Shown: positions 20,788-32,397 of the stretch, piece after piece
Position numbering within the stretch: position 1 is the stretch's first letter
Layout: every line of letters begins with the position of its first letter
NCBI RefSeq assembly: GCF_907164915.1
Contig: NC_061869.1
Coordinates: 11,333,721-11,397,720, forward strand
Direction: 5' to 3'
DNA: 64,000 nt
Source of the DNA: Impatiens glandulifera
Lineage: Eukaryota; Streptophyta; Magnoliopsida; Ericales; Balsaminaceae
Notes under the pieces: model-generated
The model's database searches: none
What the model was told of the DNA's origin: nothing
The model's input: the letters and a program-made list of their open reading frames with translations, nothing else
Made by a program: the position numbers and the translations under genes

Positions 20788-21108
20788 TCAACCAATTTCA
20801 TTAGGACTCAAGATATCATATTTTATAGTTTTGATTTTATCCTTGCCCGATTTCAGTTCATTATTACAAATCACAGCTTTGTCGAGTTCTCTTAAACGAC
20901 TCATGATTGAGCCCGTATACGTTGAAAATGTATTCTCCTCAACTACAAGTTTTGTGTTACGCATTTTAAACGAGATATCTTGTGGAATAAGAATATTTGA
21001 TTGAAAGTTGATGGCCTCAAAATGCACCACTTGACTTACGGACGACATAGCATGAGTTATAGATCGAACAATGAAGTATAATGGAATGTTACATTCGTAG
21101 CTTTCCAA
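20788..21108 (-). pseudogene. Unrecognised ORF, copy A
   Basis: A 106-codon frame related to the 125-codon frame at 39175-39552 in copy B. It has no transmembrane segment and no motif I recognise; it is polar, with an ISFKMRNTKL segment and a C-terminal Lys-rich part. Compared with B, the 5' part is shortened by a 30-bp deletion between two CAAAG repeats. The many amino-acid differences between copies suggest it is drifting rather than constrained. It could be a piece of an older gene carried by the duplication. Confidence 0.35.
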
Positions 21109-21596
21109 AGTTATGATATTTTTTAAGTAGAGCCTATTGTCATTTGGCTATTACAACTTAGCCAATTCAAACTGTGACTTCACTAAGGTCTACCAATCAA
21201 CTCAAGATGAATTAGAGGTTGGTATTGGTACCATTGGAAATGTGTGTCTCTTGGATACAATTTCAGTAGTAAATTTAAAATCTAAGATGGACCATAGCTC
21301 CGCAATCTTTAAATTAACACATACTATTTATTTTGGACACACTTCCGTACATGTGACCTTATGTGGGATTTAGACCAATTTGGGAAGCCTATTTGGTGTA
21401 AAAAAAAATCTAAGAGAAAGACATTTCCAATGGTAAGTCGATAACTCAAAATGTTTGAGTGTGGCTAAAGTTATGAATGTTAGAAGGGAAGTTATCTTAG
21501 ATTTCACGGAATCTGGGAGGTTGGAAACAATTTCATTCGAAATATATGGATGTTAGCTAACTTCTCGAATTAGAATCACCTTATTTGCATTATTAC

Positions 21597-22384
21597 CAAA
21601 GTTGTCAAAATCGCGAGTTAACTCAAAAACTCGAATGAGTTTACGAGTCGACTTAACAAAAACGAGTCTAAGAAACTGTTTAAAAATAAAATCGTAGTGA
21701 AGTTGCGATTTAACTCGTTGAAATCGATAAGTTTAGTAAAATCACAATTTTACCTTACAAGTTCTTCTTTGATCTTTTGTCTGTAGATCTATAAAAAAGA
21801 GTAAAAAGTAGACTCAATTATTATTAATAAAGAGGAATCGATCTAAAGAGGATAAAAAAAAGAGAAATGCCATTGAAAGATCTGTCTGATCTCGACGTGA
21901 AATGAATGAAATAAGGAGAGAGAATGAAAAGAAAAAAATGAATAATTAGGGTTTATAAAATTAATATATAATCTTTTGAATAATAAATAATATATATTAT
22001 TAACTTTATTTGGTTATTTATTATTTTATTATATATATATATATATATGAATATATATTTTTTAAATTACTAAATAAAATAATTTTATTTTTATTTTGTA
22101 TATATATATATAATTTAATAACTAATATTTTTAAATAAAAGTTTAAGTATACTATATATTTATATTACAAATTATAAATTTGTTTGATATTTTAGAACAT
22201 ACTAATATTTTATTAAATAATTATGTTTATTCATTTATATATTATTTAAAAAATTATATTCTTAATCATTCATGTAAATAAATATTATTTTAGATAACTT
22301 TTTACGATTTTGAGTAAAATCTTAATTTTACGAGTTTATATATGTAAAATGATTTTACGTAAACTCTCGATTTTCACCACCTTA
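21597..22384. mobile_element. hAT-like MITE, copy A
   Basis: Ends are CAAAGTTGTCAAAATCGCGA on the left and TAAGGTGGTGAAAATCGAGA (reverse complement of the right). They are flanked by ATTATTAC (21589-21596) and ATTACTAC (22385-22392), an 8-bp duplication with one mismatch. The interior is non-coding with TA-rich stretches. The same element is at 40008-40798, so it predates the duplication. Confidence 0.6.
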
Positions 22385-22392
22385 ATTACTAC

Positions 22393-23882
22393 TACTCGAG
22401 TTATGATATTTTTAGTGAATGAATGTCCAGATTGATCCTCGTTTAAACAAATTTTCTCTGTCTCGAAATTTCATCGGTTCAAGATCCTTCATTCAATTTT
22501 AGGCTGAGAGCTTTTGAAGAGGTCTCATTCATCTTTCTAAAACACTCAAAATCATACAAACAAAAAAAATAGTTCAATAATGAAGCATAATACAATTTTT
22601 TTTACTGTTCAACGGTCGCTTGACTTGGTGTTGACTCATGTTGACTCGCCTTTAAATGGTCCGAGTTGACTCGCTCTCAACTATGGTTGATTTCCACCTC
22701 TCCCAGCGAGTGGGTGTCACGCTCCGACGCCGGCCGCCACGCGCTGACTACATGGTGGTTTTCCGGCCGTCCTTTACTTTTTTTTTTTTCATCCCTTTTC
22801 TTTCGGAGCACTTTCTTGAAAAAAAACAATATTTCAATAAATTTTTACGATTTTTTGAGTCGGACAACATTAAGCTATACATGGGTCTAAAATTTTGAGT
22901 ATTTTGAAAAGTTGTACTGGAATCAGAAGGCCCAAGAGGGCTTTTTCTTGAAAACCTAGGAAGTAATATTATACTAAATCGAATACATTTATTTTAATTA
23001 TTTGAGTATAAAAACAAGATGTTTATTGTTATATTTGTGTGCTGTATTTTTTCTAATTAATTCTAATTTTTTTTTATCGTGTTTAAGTTTAAACGACACT
23101 CATTTATATTATTTGCGTTAATTATTTTTAAAATAAATATGTAAAAGTTTATTTATATATCCAATTACAAATTCTCACTGTGAGATCATGGTAAGGCCAT
23201 CTTACTCCATAATAACTTAAAATAATTTTTTTAATAATATAATAGTACTGTTATTTAATCAATTAAATTTGTAAAAACAAATACAAATTTATTATATATT
23301 TAATAGATCAAACCTTATAACTACTAAATTAAAATATATACATATATATTTTTCGGTTAAAGCACACATTAATCCTTCAAGAAACTGTAAGCGATAATAG
23401 TTTAAGTAGGCTGTAATGCCTCAACAATTTTTAGAATAATCAATTTATATATTAATCTCCAAAATCCAAATGATATAAAATTGCCTCATTTTATATTAAT
23501 AATATTCCTAAATTCTATAAATAATTATCCGCATTGATTAATACAAAGAATTAAGTTAAGTTTTATATTTATTTTGAGAATTGAACATGACTCATTTTTA
23601 ACGGTAATAAAAAAAATATACAATTCGATTCTCACTAAAACACTATAATATAATTTAAAGAAATTTGAACATCACACGATTAAATCTTGATAATAATCAT
23701 TCATGTTATATTTTACAATGAAAATCAAAGTTATTTGATGTATTCAAAACTTTCAATTTAATTTAGTAGGTTAAATGTCAATAATTAATCAAAACCTAAT
23801 TTAATTCGAGTCACCTCAAAATCAAGTTTTATAACCAATTCAATTTTATTCATTTTCCTAATATTTTAAAGGTTTTACAATT
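22393..23882. other. Duplicated spacer, no gene seen
   Basis: Includes a GC-richer patch (22600-22770) with repeated GAGTTGACTCG/GTTGACTCATG words and the CCGGCCGCCACGCGCTGAC stretch, also found at 41090-41260. Open frames there lack domain signals. The rest is AT-rich. The 23076-23880 part is present once here but twice in copy B. Confidence 0.5.
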
Positions 23883-24010
23883 GAATCCCACCAAGATAGC
23901 TTAGTGGTAAGAGTTAACTTAAGAGATAAAAAACCACGAGTTCAATTCTATCTGTAAACGTTTTGAGTTTAAGTGGAGTGTCATGACTGCGGAATGTCAT
24001 TTTAGTTCTC
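23883..24010 (+). repeat. tRNA-derived SINE-like element, copy A
   Basis: Has a textbook RNA polymerase III A box TAGCTTAGTGG (23897-23907) and a B-box-like GAGTTCAATTC (23938-23948), about 30 bases apart as in a tRNA. A GTGTCATGACTGCGG-type body follows. Copies are at 42436-42560 and 44347-44470. Confidence 0.7.
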
Positions 24011-26030
24011 TTTAATTCAAAAAACAAACTAAATTCTAATATAGTCTTAAGGCAATATAAAGGATTATTTAGATTTCTCTTGGATCAAATTCCCCAAATC
24101 AAATTAACTAGACAATTCTTAGTTCATACAACAAATCTTTTTTCATTGATTAACTTTATCATCATAACATACATTTATAATTCAATTTTGTTTTTGATAA
24201 ACATTCAAAATTTAATTTATACTTAACAGTGATCTTATGATATAAAACTTAAGAATGAAATTTGATCAACACTAGAGTCGATATAACCAATGGAACTAAG
24301 AACATGTAACCTTAAACCTGGGTTTCAAGAAAGAATGAAAACGCACGCCGACATAAATTATGATATTGAAATTAGAGCTTCAATGGTTTCTTTGCTCTCT
24401 TTTGATGGTTTTTATTTGTGATTTGTTAGGTTTTGAAATAACTTTTGTTATGCGGTAAAATTCCAAATATGCATGATACAATTTGTTTATCCTCATGTAA
24501 ATTAAATTTTCCGCACTTTTATTCCACCAACAAAAAGTTCTCTTACACAAATAATAAATAAAATTATACATACTAATTTTCTTTTAAATGGTTCAAATAC
24601 AATGATCTCACTTACATAAATTCTTAGCTTTAAGTTAACATTGACCTAAAAAAGCTTTCTAAATCATCTATAATAATACCTATTACAACAACAACTAAAA
24701 ACTTATAAAAAAGAAAATTAAATTTACTTGTAGGTTAATGTTTTATAAGAAATAAAAAATATATTGCTTTTGTTGATTATACACACATGTCTTAATTACT
24801 TGAATAAAATAATAAAATGAATATAAAAATATGTCTCCTAGCTATGGACCACCCTAAAGAAGGCATCTAGACATAATATATTATAGTGACTTTATACACC
24901 ATTTTGGATAAACTATAAAGATAATTATTCAATAAAAAGAGCAGAATATTCATAATTTCACTAGATCCTGGTTGTAAGCTGCATGCCATGAATAATTAAT
25001 CACTTATTATTAGTATTTTTTATTTTTACTTATGAACTATTAATCTAAGGACTTGATTGATATGGTTATTTGAGATTTTTGTGTAAAATCCACAAATAAC
25101 CCAAGAAGAAATATGTATTTTTATTTTTGTTATTAGTAATGTTGAATGGATGGTTTTGTATCAAACTAAGTGTTTGTTTTGTTGGATTATTTAATTAATC
25201 TAATTTAATCAAATATTATTTCACTCTCATTTTTATTCATAACTTTAATAAATTCAATTATTAAAAATACTAAAATAGTATATATTTTAAATTATTATTT
25301 TTTATTTTATTATTATATATTAATATTCTTTAACTTTGTTTACTAAAATAATCATTAATCATTATTTTTTTTTTTAATAATTCAACTTATCCAAACATTC
25401 CCTAATTTAACATTTGGGAGAATTGATCTTCTCATTAGCCTTTCTCTCTTTTATACAAGTTCTATAGGTTTTGTTACATTAAGTTATTTAATACTTTATT
25501 TTTATTATTTAAATTTTAAATATAAAAAACATTTTAATAATTAATTCTAAAAAAACAAATAACTTACAATTTATCAAATAATTATTTTCAAAAAAAAAAT
25601 CATAAAATCCAAAACAAAAACCAAGAACAAACAAGTTCTTAGAGGTGTCAACAATGCACATTAAAGATGACCTAAAATAACATAGCTTTGGTATTAAAGT
25701 TTATATGTATATTTAATATTATTGAACATATATATATTTTATACATGACTTTCTTGAGAAAATAATAATGAATAATAAAAAGCTAGACATTATAGGATCA
25801 CATGTTTGTTTGGATCACTTTATTATTAGGTATAAACATTGGTAGGTAATGATCACTTAAATAATTTTTAAATTTCCAAAACATTTTTTATACTTATTCT
25901 CTCTTTAAATTAATCAATATATAAATCAAAAGCTTAAAATACTTTATAAAAAAATAATTTGGACCCAAGTTTATTCTCCATTATTAAACCACATTTCTAA
26001 TTAAAAAATTATACATTCCCCCCCTCCCCG
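24011..26030. other. Duplicated AT-rich spacer, no gene seen
   Basis: Corresponds closely to 44641-46480 in copy B. No long frame or RNA gene is seen. Confidence 0.6.
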
Positions 26031-26097
26031 CAGTGGATTGAACACTAGGCTGATGGAATTTCAGCTTAGGTTGGAAGTCACTACTCACTATGCAACA
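26031..26097 (-). repeat. tRNA-like SINE remnant, copy A
   Basis: On the minus strand it reads GCATAGTGAGTAGTGAC (A-box-like), then AGTGTTCAATCCACTGC (B-box-like). It abuts the 1.1-kb palindrome. Copy B equivalent: 46481-46547. Confidence 0.5.
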
Positions 26098-26216
26098 TAT
26101 TTGTATGTTTTAAATGTATATTTAAATTTTTAACCTAATTATTTTATTAGAAAATAAAAAATAAAAATATAATTGAAATTATGATTATTTTTTAATAGGA
26201 TCAATATTTTTTAATT

Positions 26217-26275
<59 letters not shown>

Positions 26276-27275
26276 TATAATGTTATAATTAATAATAATT
26301 TAAAATCAAATATTTTTAAATAATGATATTTTCTTTAAAAAATTCTAATAAGATTAATTTTTTTAACACTTTTTATTATGAATATGTAAATAATAATGAT
26401 TTAAAATTAAATATTTTGAGACAATAATTTTTTTTTAAAAAAAAAATAAGATTAATAATTTAACTATATATTTATAATATATTATTAAAATATTTAATAT
26501 GTTTTTTAATATTATGAACTTATTATAATAAATAAATAAAATAACAATATATTATAAATATAATTATATAGATTTATATTAAAATGGCTTATTAAATATT
26601 TCAAACTAAATTTAAATTATAATATATTATTAAAACTATTAACGATTATTTTTAATATTATGAAATTTATTCTTTTAAATAACGATTTATTTATCATAAT
26701 AAATTCATAGTTATTCTAATAAATATATATTATAAATCATTATTTAAAAGATTAATTTTTATAATATTAAAAAAATCATTAATAATTTTAATAATATATT
26801 ATAATTAAATTTTAGTTTGAAGTTTGTAAGAAAATTAACCATTTTAATATATATATAATTATATTTATATTATATTGTTATTTTATTATTTATTATATTC
26901 ATAATATATTGATATTTAAATTATTAATCTTATTAAAATATTTTAATATAAAATTATTGTCTCAAAATATTTAATTTGAAATCATTATTATTTACTTATT
27001 CAAAAGAATGGGTATTAGAAAATTAATTTTATTAGAATTTTTAAAAAAATCATGATTTGAAAATATTTGATTTGAAGTTATTATTAATTTTTACAATTAT
27101 AAATAATATATATATATATATATATATATAAATTAAAAATATTAATCCTATTATAAAAAATTAATAGTTTCAAAATGTTTTATTATTTTTATTTTTTTAA
27201 TAAAATAATTAAATAAAATATGTAAATATATATTTAAAACAAACATTTTAAAACATAAAAAATGTTACCTAGTGG
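26098..27275. repeat. AT-rich palindrome about 1.1 kb, copy A
   Basis: Two arms of roughly 560 bp are inverted complements. For example, AATCAAATATTTTTAAATAA (26306) mirrors TCAAATATTTTCAAATCATG read in reverse near 27065, and TAATAGGATCAATATT mirrors AATATTAATCCTATTA. The centre is near 26690. The arms include TA runs (26220-26270, 27110-27130). No coding sequence is present. This is a foldback/long-TIR non-autonomous element that predates the duplication. Confidence 0.7.
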
Positions 27276-27559
27276 CTTCTAACATAAACTGCTGGTATTC
27301 TTGAACGATTCTAATTACTTCTAATTTGATATATATTTACATCCCCGGATACCTGGTTAGTAAATTATTATTATATTGTTTGGTTCTTTAAATTAAAATT
27401 TCTTATAAATCATGTTTTTCTTTTTGGGTATATATGAACGGTTAATTTATTAAACTCTCTCACTATGTTAACTCATTTATAAATTGAAAATATAGTTAAT
27501 AATAGTATGTAACTAACTCATTTATAAATTGAAAATTTAGTTAAGCATAATCATATATA
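27276..27559. other. Duplicated spacer
   Basis: AT-rich; matches 47666-47930. A TAACTCATTTATAAATTGAA word is repeated in tandem (27472 and 27521). Confidence 0.5.
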
Positions 27560-28480
27560 ACTAGGAAGATACTCACACACGGATAAAAATATATTATTAC
27601 AATATTCTGCTTTCATCAAAATTGGTGTTCAACTTAAAATATAAAGTGTCAGTTGTACTTATTTTGTTAAGTTGCGATTTCAAAACATATCTATCGCATT
27701 TTTAATTTTAATTTTTCTAACCGTTTTAAGTTTATGGGCGGGTTAACTTAGAATCCGACCCAAGTATCCATTTATTCTCACATATATATCAAAATTAACC
27801 ACAGTTCTCGACCCGACAATCCGGACACTATACTAAGCATCATTATATATATATATATATATATATAGATTAGTTAGTTAAAAATGTCATGCGTTCATCA
27901 AATTTGGTGTTAAATTTAAAATATAAAGTGTTAGTAGTCTTGTTGGTTAAAAAGCTTTACTTGTTTTGTTAGGTTGTGAGTTCGAAACATACCTATAGCA
28001 TATTTTATTTTTAACCGTTTTAAATTTATGGGCAGGTCAACTTAGAATCCGACCCAAGTATCCATTTACTCTAAAATATATCTCCAATTAATCACAGCTC
28101 TCGACCCGACAATCCAGATACTTTCAAAATTAATCATCATTATATATATATATATATATTAGGATGATCGTCGTGCAATACATACGGATAAAAATATATT
28201 GTTACAATGTCCCGCGTTCATCAAATTTGGTATTGAATTTTAAATATAAAGTGTTATTAGTCTAGTTGGTTAAATAATTGTATTTTTTGTTAGGTTGCTA
28301 GTTCAAAACATACATAACATTTCTAATTTTATTTTTAACCGTTCTAAGTGTATGGACGGGTCAACCCAGAATCCGACTCAAATATCCATTTACTCTTACA
28401 TATATATCCAAATTAACCTCAGTTTTCGATCCGACAATCTGAACACTTTCAAAATTAAGCATCATTATATATATAGATTA
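27560..28480 (+). repeat. Array of three SINE-like units, copy A
   Basis: Roughly 300-bp units at about 27590-27865, 27880-28160 and 28162-28478. Each has CATCAAATTTGGTGTT, a tRNA-like GTTGGTTAAA...GTTAGGTTG.GAGTTCGAAAC section (B-box-like GAGTTCGAAAC), a TTTTTAATTTTATTTTTAACCG core, GGGTCAACCCAGAATCCGAC, and ATTAAGCATCATTATATATA running into a TA tract. The layout suggests a Pol III SINE-like family arranged in tandem. Copy B has four units. Confidence 0.65.
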
Positions 28481-28627
28481 TTGAGAGAAATTTAAAGAAA
28501 TAAAGGAAATAAAAAATACATTAAAAAAAAAGAAAAAAGAGTGATAGAAGAAATCAACTCATTTGCATCCACATCATTCACTCTCTCATTTCCTCTTCTC
28601 GTTGTTTCTCAAAAAGAAAATTGAAGA

Positions 28628-29350
28628 TTAAACGGTGACGACACTGCATCGCTTAAAGAGGATGTACTTGACGGAGGGAAAGAGAAAGTCTCCATTAATA
28701 GCATCGTTAGTAGCGAATTTACCCTGACCAAAATCCATCATAGCAGAACAGCTTACATGAATATGGTACTTACGGGTATTTAAACACCGGACTTTCCAAC
28801 TTACATTACCATCAAGCTTAATAGTAAGATTAATAATCCCGTTTAACTGATCCTGTTTAAGAAAAGGTACGTTGAACGGAGAAATAGGTACGTTGGTAGC
28901 GTTGATAAACAAAGACCAAACATTATCCTCCATATTTTTCTGATATGAACGTGGAATGTCTGTTTCGTAAGTGACTCGTTGATTCTTGTATTCTCCATAG
29001 ATACTCAGCTCGTGGTAATAGATATCCGCCGAAAGACCGTTTTGGTTTTTGGAGGCGATGGTGATTTGTAGAGTGGAGGAGAGGAGGGTCGTCGACGATG
29101 GCGGCTCCCCCGTGCAAAGGTTGAAGGTGAAAATGGTTGCGTCTTGAATGATGAATTCTGGTTTTGAGGGATGAACAAAACGTATGATGAGGAAGATTAT
29201 TATGACTATTATTTTGACGATGAGTGCCCAGCTGAGACAGGTAATGGATTTTGAAGGATCAGTTTCAGTACCATCGTTGTGTTTGCGGTTTTGATCAAAA
29301 TTTGGAAAGTCAATTCCATATCTTGATGATTCTTTGTTGATAGGCGCCAT
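28628..29350 (-). CDS. NDR1/HIN1-like (NHL) protein, duplication copy A
   Basis: Encodes an intact 240-residue single-exon protein. It has a polar, acidic cytosolic N-terminus (to about 37), a transmembrane helix (about 42-60, IVKIIVIIIFLIIRF), then FVHPSKPEF and a LEA_2-type extracytosolic domain. Family motifs are NQNGLSADIYYHEL, RSYQKNMEDNVW and LDGNVSWKV. NxS/NxT sequons are present (NVS, NAT, NLT). NHL proteins are plasma-membrane proteins of defence and stress responses; the role here is inferred. Its near twin is at 49265-50068. Relative to that copy, 21 residues between two ETDP/ETAP-like repeats and 6 more residues are missing from the N-terminal tail. The C-terminal domain differs at only a few positions, and the frame is fully open. 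The ATG at 29350 is shared with copy B. Confidence 0.88.
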   Translation of the reverse strand: MAPINKESSRYGIDFPNFDQNRKHNDGTETDPSKSITCLSWALIVKIIVIIIFLIIRFVHPSKPEFIIQDATIFTFNLCTGEPPSSTTLLSSTLQITIASKNQNGLSADIYYHELSIYGEYKNQRVTYETDIPRSYQKNMEDNVWSLFINATNVPISPFNVPFLKQDQLNGIINLTIKLDGNVSWKVRCLNTRKYHIHVSCSAMMDFGQGKFATNDAINGDFLFPSVKYILFKRCSVVTV

Positions 29351-30352
29351 TCTCTTAATAAAGGCTTGCTTACGTTTCTAAAGATAGAGTAATGCAATTA
29401 TATATTTACACTGAAAATGGAATTCAGCCTAAAGTGTGGCTTTGAGTTTCTTGGAGAAGAGTTAGGCCTATTTATTTAGAGAAATGGAGATGAAATTTAG
29501 TTGAGAGATAAAAAGAAATAATTTTAAATTAATAAATAAAGTGAGTCGAGAGGAGTAATAAATTAAAAAACAGAAGTGTTTACACACATTTCATAATTTT
29601 TAATATCTGTCGTATTTAATAGATCAATTTTTATAAATCTTAATTTTATTAAATTGACTATATTAAAGGTTAATATAAATAAAATAAATTTGAAAATATT
29701 TAATGTTCTAAAATATAAAAAATTAGATATTAGACACATTTACAATTCTTTTTTTCTTTTTTTATAAAAAAACTTACAAAATTTAGTTGAAAAACATTAA
29801 AAATGAGGGAGAGTATTAACATATAAAAATGGATATTCATTAATATAATTAGAACATGTTCACTCCACTATTAATGGTTCCTAAAGGGTGTCTTTATACA
29901 TTAAAAGAATATAAAAAAATGATTGGAACATATTTAATATGCTGTTTTTAGGCTTTTTATTTTTATTTTACATAGTTTTCAAAATTTCTAAATATCATTA
30001 ATTTTATCAACTAAAATATTCTTATTTAATTTTTTTATTAAACTTAATCATTGAATTAACTAATTAAAAACTCACATAATTTAAGAGAAATGAGCATGTG
30101 AATAGGATAGTGGTGGTCCTATATATTTAAATAATTAAAAAAAAAGTAAAATTATTAATAATAGTTTCCAAATGTGATTTGGGTTAATTACATATCAGTT
30201 GGGGATTACTCTTGTTTTCTGCATTCTAAACTAAGGGCTGACCCAATACATGTATACCACGTTCAATTCTAAATTAATTATATAATTTTCATTCGTAATA
30301 TTTAAAAATAATTAGTTGATTTGAAATAAAAAAAAAATAAAAAATAAGTGTT

Positions 30353-30383
<31 letters not shown>

Positions 30384-30513
30384 TACAATTCTTTCCAAAG
30401 ATATACGTACTCATATCTGTTAAAAAATATTATATTATAATATTTATAGAAAATTAATATATAAAATTTAATTTATCATATTTATTTTCATTGTTTTTTA
30501 AGATTAAAGAATG
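29351..30513. other. NHL promoter region (copy A) and AT-rich spacer
   Basis: On the minus strand a TATA-like CTAAATAAATAGG lies near 29470-29483, about 120-130 bases upstream of the ATG, with the same element at about 50175-50188. The rest is AT-rich, with a TAA/AAT trinucleotide run at 30353-30384. Confidence 0.45.
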
Positions 30514-31967
30514 GGTAGCTTTAAATAAAACAAGACTAAAAACAATGTGTCACCACATTTAACAACCAGACTAAAAGTGTGACCACAGTCCATGATAACT
30601 TGTTGGGTTTTGCCATCTTCTACGAGACAGACTTTATGCCTCTCAAAATGACCATTCGAATTTTCTTTATGATAAAAAAAATCCACATTAATTGTATGAT
30701 ATTAATATCAATTGTATCAATTGGACGGGGCACCCCCAACTCTCACTTTATATTTCTAATAAGAGCACCATATTTATCATCCATGACCTTTTTCCAATTC
30801 GTGTCACAAAGGGACAACACATGTTTACATGGAAAAGGGATTTATAAATTGTGGACATAAGGTTAAATGTACTTGAGTTTAAAAATCTCATTTTGGCTAC
30901 GTGTAACAGGTCGTGTAACAGGTCGTGGAGGTGGGTTTGAAAGGATCGGTGGAGGAGAATAAGGGTTTGGAAAAAGGATCGTAGAATTAGAAGTCCTTCC
31001 CGAGTTGAATAAAACCGTTGTAGGGTGTTGGACGAGTACTGTCACGGGTGGTAGGCTGCTACATGCTATATTGGGGGAGTGAGCTCGGGTGCATTCAAGT
31101 TTGGAGCATAGAAGGAGGTTTAAATGATAAATAATGGACCAAATAAGTTGATTGAACAATATCTAAAAAATCAATTGTTTAAGTTTGAGGAGAGTGTAAT
31201 TTAGAATGACAAGGTGGTCTTATCGAACATTATATGACGATTTATAATGATTTTTCGAGAACATAAATCAAAACATTTGTATCTACGATTATTTAATGGG
31301 TATCTACAAACACACAACAGAGCGGGATTAGAGTTTATTTATGGTGGTAGAAGGAAAGAGAGGATAACACATACATAAAAAAACCCTGAGATGAGAATAT
31401 GATAAACCTTTTTTATCTAAAATATGAGGAGGGGATTGATAATTTAATAACTTATGGGGAAGAATATTGAGGAGGTATGTTATCATTTGTAATGCATCAT
31501 GCTAGAATGACGGAGGTAAAGAAATATGGACAAATAAAGAAAAATTAATATTATTAATTGTACGTATTTTTCTTTCGGCATTTCCATTTTGAGGTGATGT
31601 ATGAGGACATGACAAACGAAAAGAAATATCATGTTTTTACAAATTTCTTAAAAAGACATGTTATCAAATTCACACCACTATCATATTGAATGTAATTTAT
31701 GTCCCTTTCAAATTGAGTATGATTACATGTTCTAAATTTAATACAATAGAATAAGCAGCATATTTATTTGACCAAAAACATTTCCACAAAAACTTAGATT
31801 AATCATCCAATAATAATATATAATATTAGTAACGGAGAAGAACTCAAAATAGAATATTTCCATATAAATTAGTGTAAACAATCTTAAATGGCATAAAAGT
31901 AAAAGAATTTGAAGGAAAAAAAATGACATCTTAATATATTTTCTAAGAGGACGTGAATGACAAAATG
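30514..31967 (-). pseudogene. Degenerate Ty1/copia pol fragment, copy A
   Basis: On the minus strand pieces of a copia polyprotein appear in order. First is an integrase zinc-finger-side piece near 31960, then a TDG-type central-domain region with many stops. A CSRKIIINRHIMFDK stretch follows (31264-31219), then a Pro/Ser-rich linker ending PVTRSQNEIFKLK (about 30910-30866). Last is an RT start, ERHKVCLVED then TFSLVVK (about 30640-30545). The downstream RT, YxDD box and RNase H are missing because about 2.57 kb present in copy B is absent here. The other end is cut by the gene-capturing insertion. Confidence 0.7.
31140..31144. other. Empty target site of the copia element found in copy B
   Basis: Sequence reads GGACCAAATAAGTTGATTG with CAAAT once. 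In copy B the same sequence is split by the 5.5-kb element, with CAAAT on each side (54510-54514 and 60037-60041). Confidence 0.9.
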
Positions 31968-31974
31968 AACAAAA

Positions 31975-32071
31975 GCGTGAGGCGTGGGGCGTGGGGCGGT
32001 GGGCGTTGAGCGTTGGGCGGTGGGCGTGGGGCTTGGGCTTGGGCGTGGGCGTGGGCGTGGGCGTGGTGGGG
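31975..32071. repeat. GC-rich minisatellite, left (GGCGTG units)
   Basis: Short tandem words GGCGTGGGGC, GGGCGTTG and GGGCTTGGGCGTGG. It starts GCGTGAGGCGTGGG, the exact reverse complement of the start of the right array at 35087. Sharply GC-rich against an AT-rich background. Confidence 0.85.
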
Positions 32072-32090
32072 ACACAATGAACAAAAACAA

Positions 32091-32207
32091 TTGAATCACA
32101 TGTTTATGTTGTTTGACTGGTGACCTGAGAGTGTGCATATGAAGTCGGTGACGAATATGTATCTTAAAATTGAATCACATGTTTATGTTGTTTGACTGGT
32201 GACCTGA
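32091..32207. repeat. Direct repeat, 79-bp period
   Basis: TTGAATCACATGTTTATGTT plus the next 18 bases occurs at 32091-32128 and again at 32170-32207. Confidence 0.9.
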
Positions 32208-32397
32208 CAATTACTTATATTCCAGGTTCTATCAGATAGTACAAAGAAAATTGACTATGATGCTCGCTGAGGAAAGATGAATGAAAAGTGTTTCTCAGAG
32301 ATCACATCAGGTCTATGGTCATATAGAATCTAATCATTTGTAGTTTCATTGTTTTTTGTTAGTGGATTTGCTAACTGTTTTTGAGAGATTGATTCAG

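Noticed and set aside
22656..22898. ORFs in the GC-richer patch
   Set aside because: Two overlapping frames with low-complexity Phe runs; not conserved as an ORF in copy B.
24380..24571. 63-codon minus ORF
   Set aside because: AT-rich chance frame; the copy B equivalent is disrupted.
31140..31144. Copy A as a site from which the copia element was excised
   Set aside because: LTR retrotransposons do not excise cleanly, and neither LTR remnant nor second CAAAT is left.
31884..32138. Pro/Arg/Ser-rich minus ORF
   Set aside because: Produced by the GGCGTG minisatellite.
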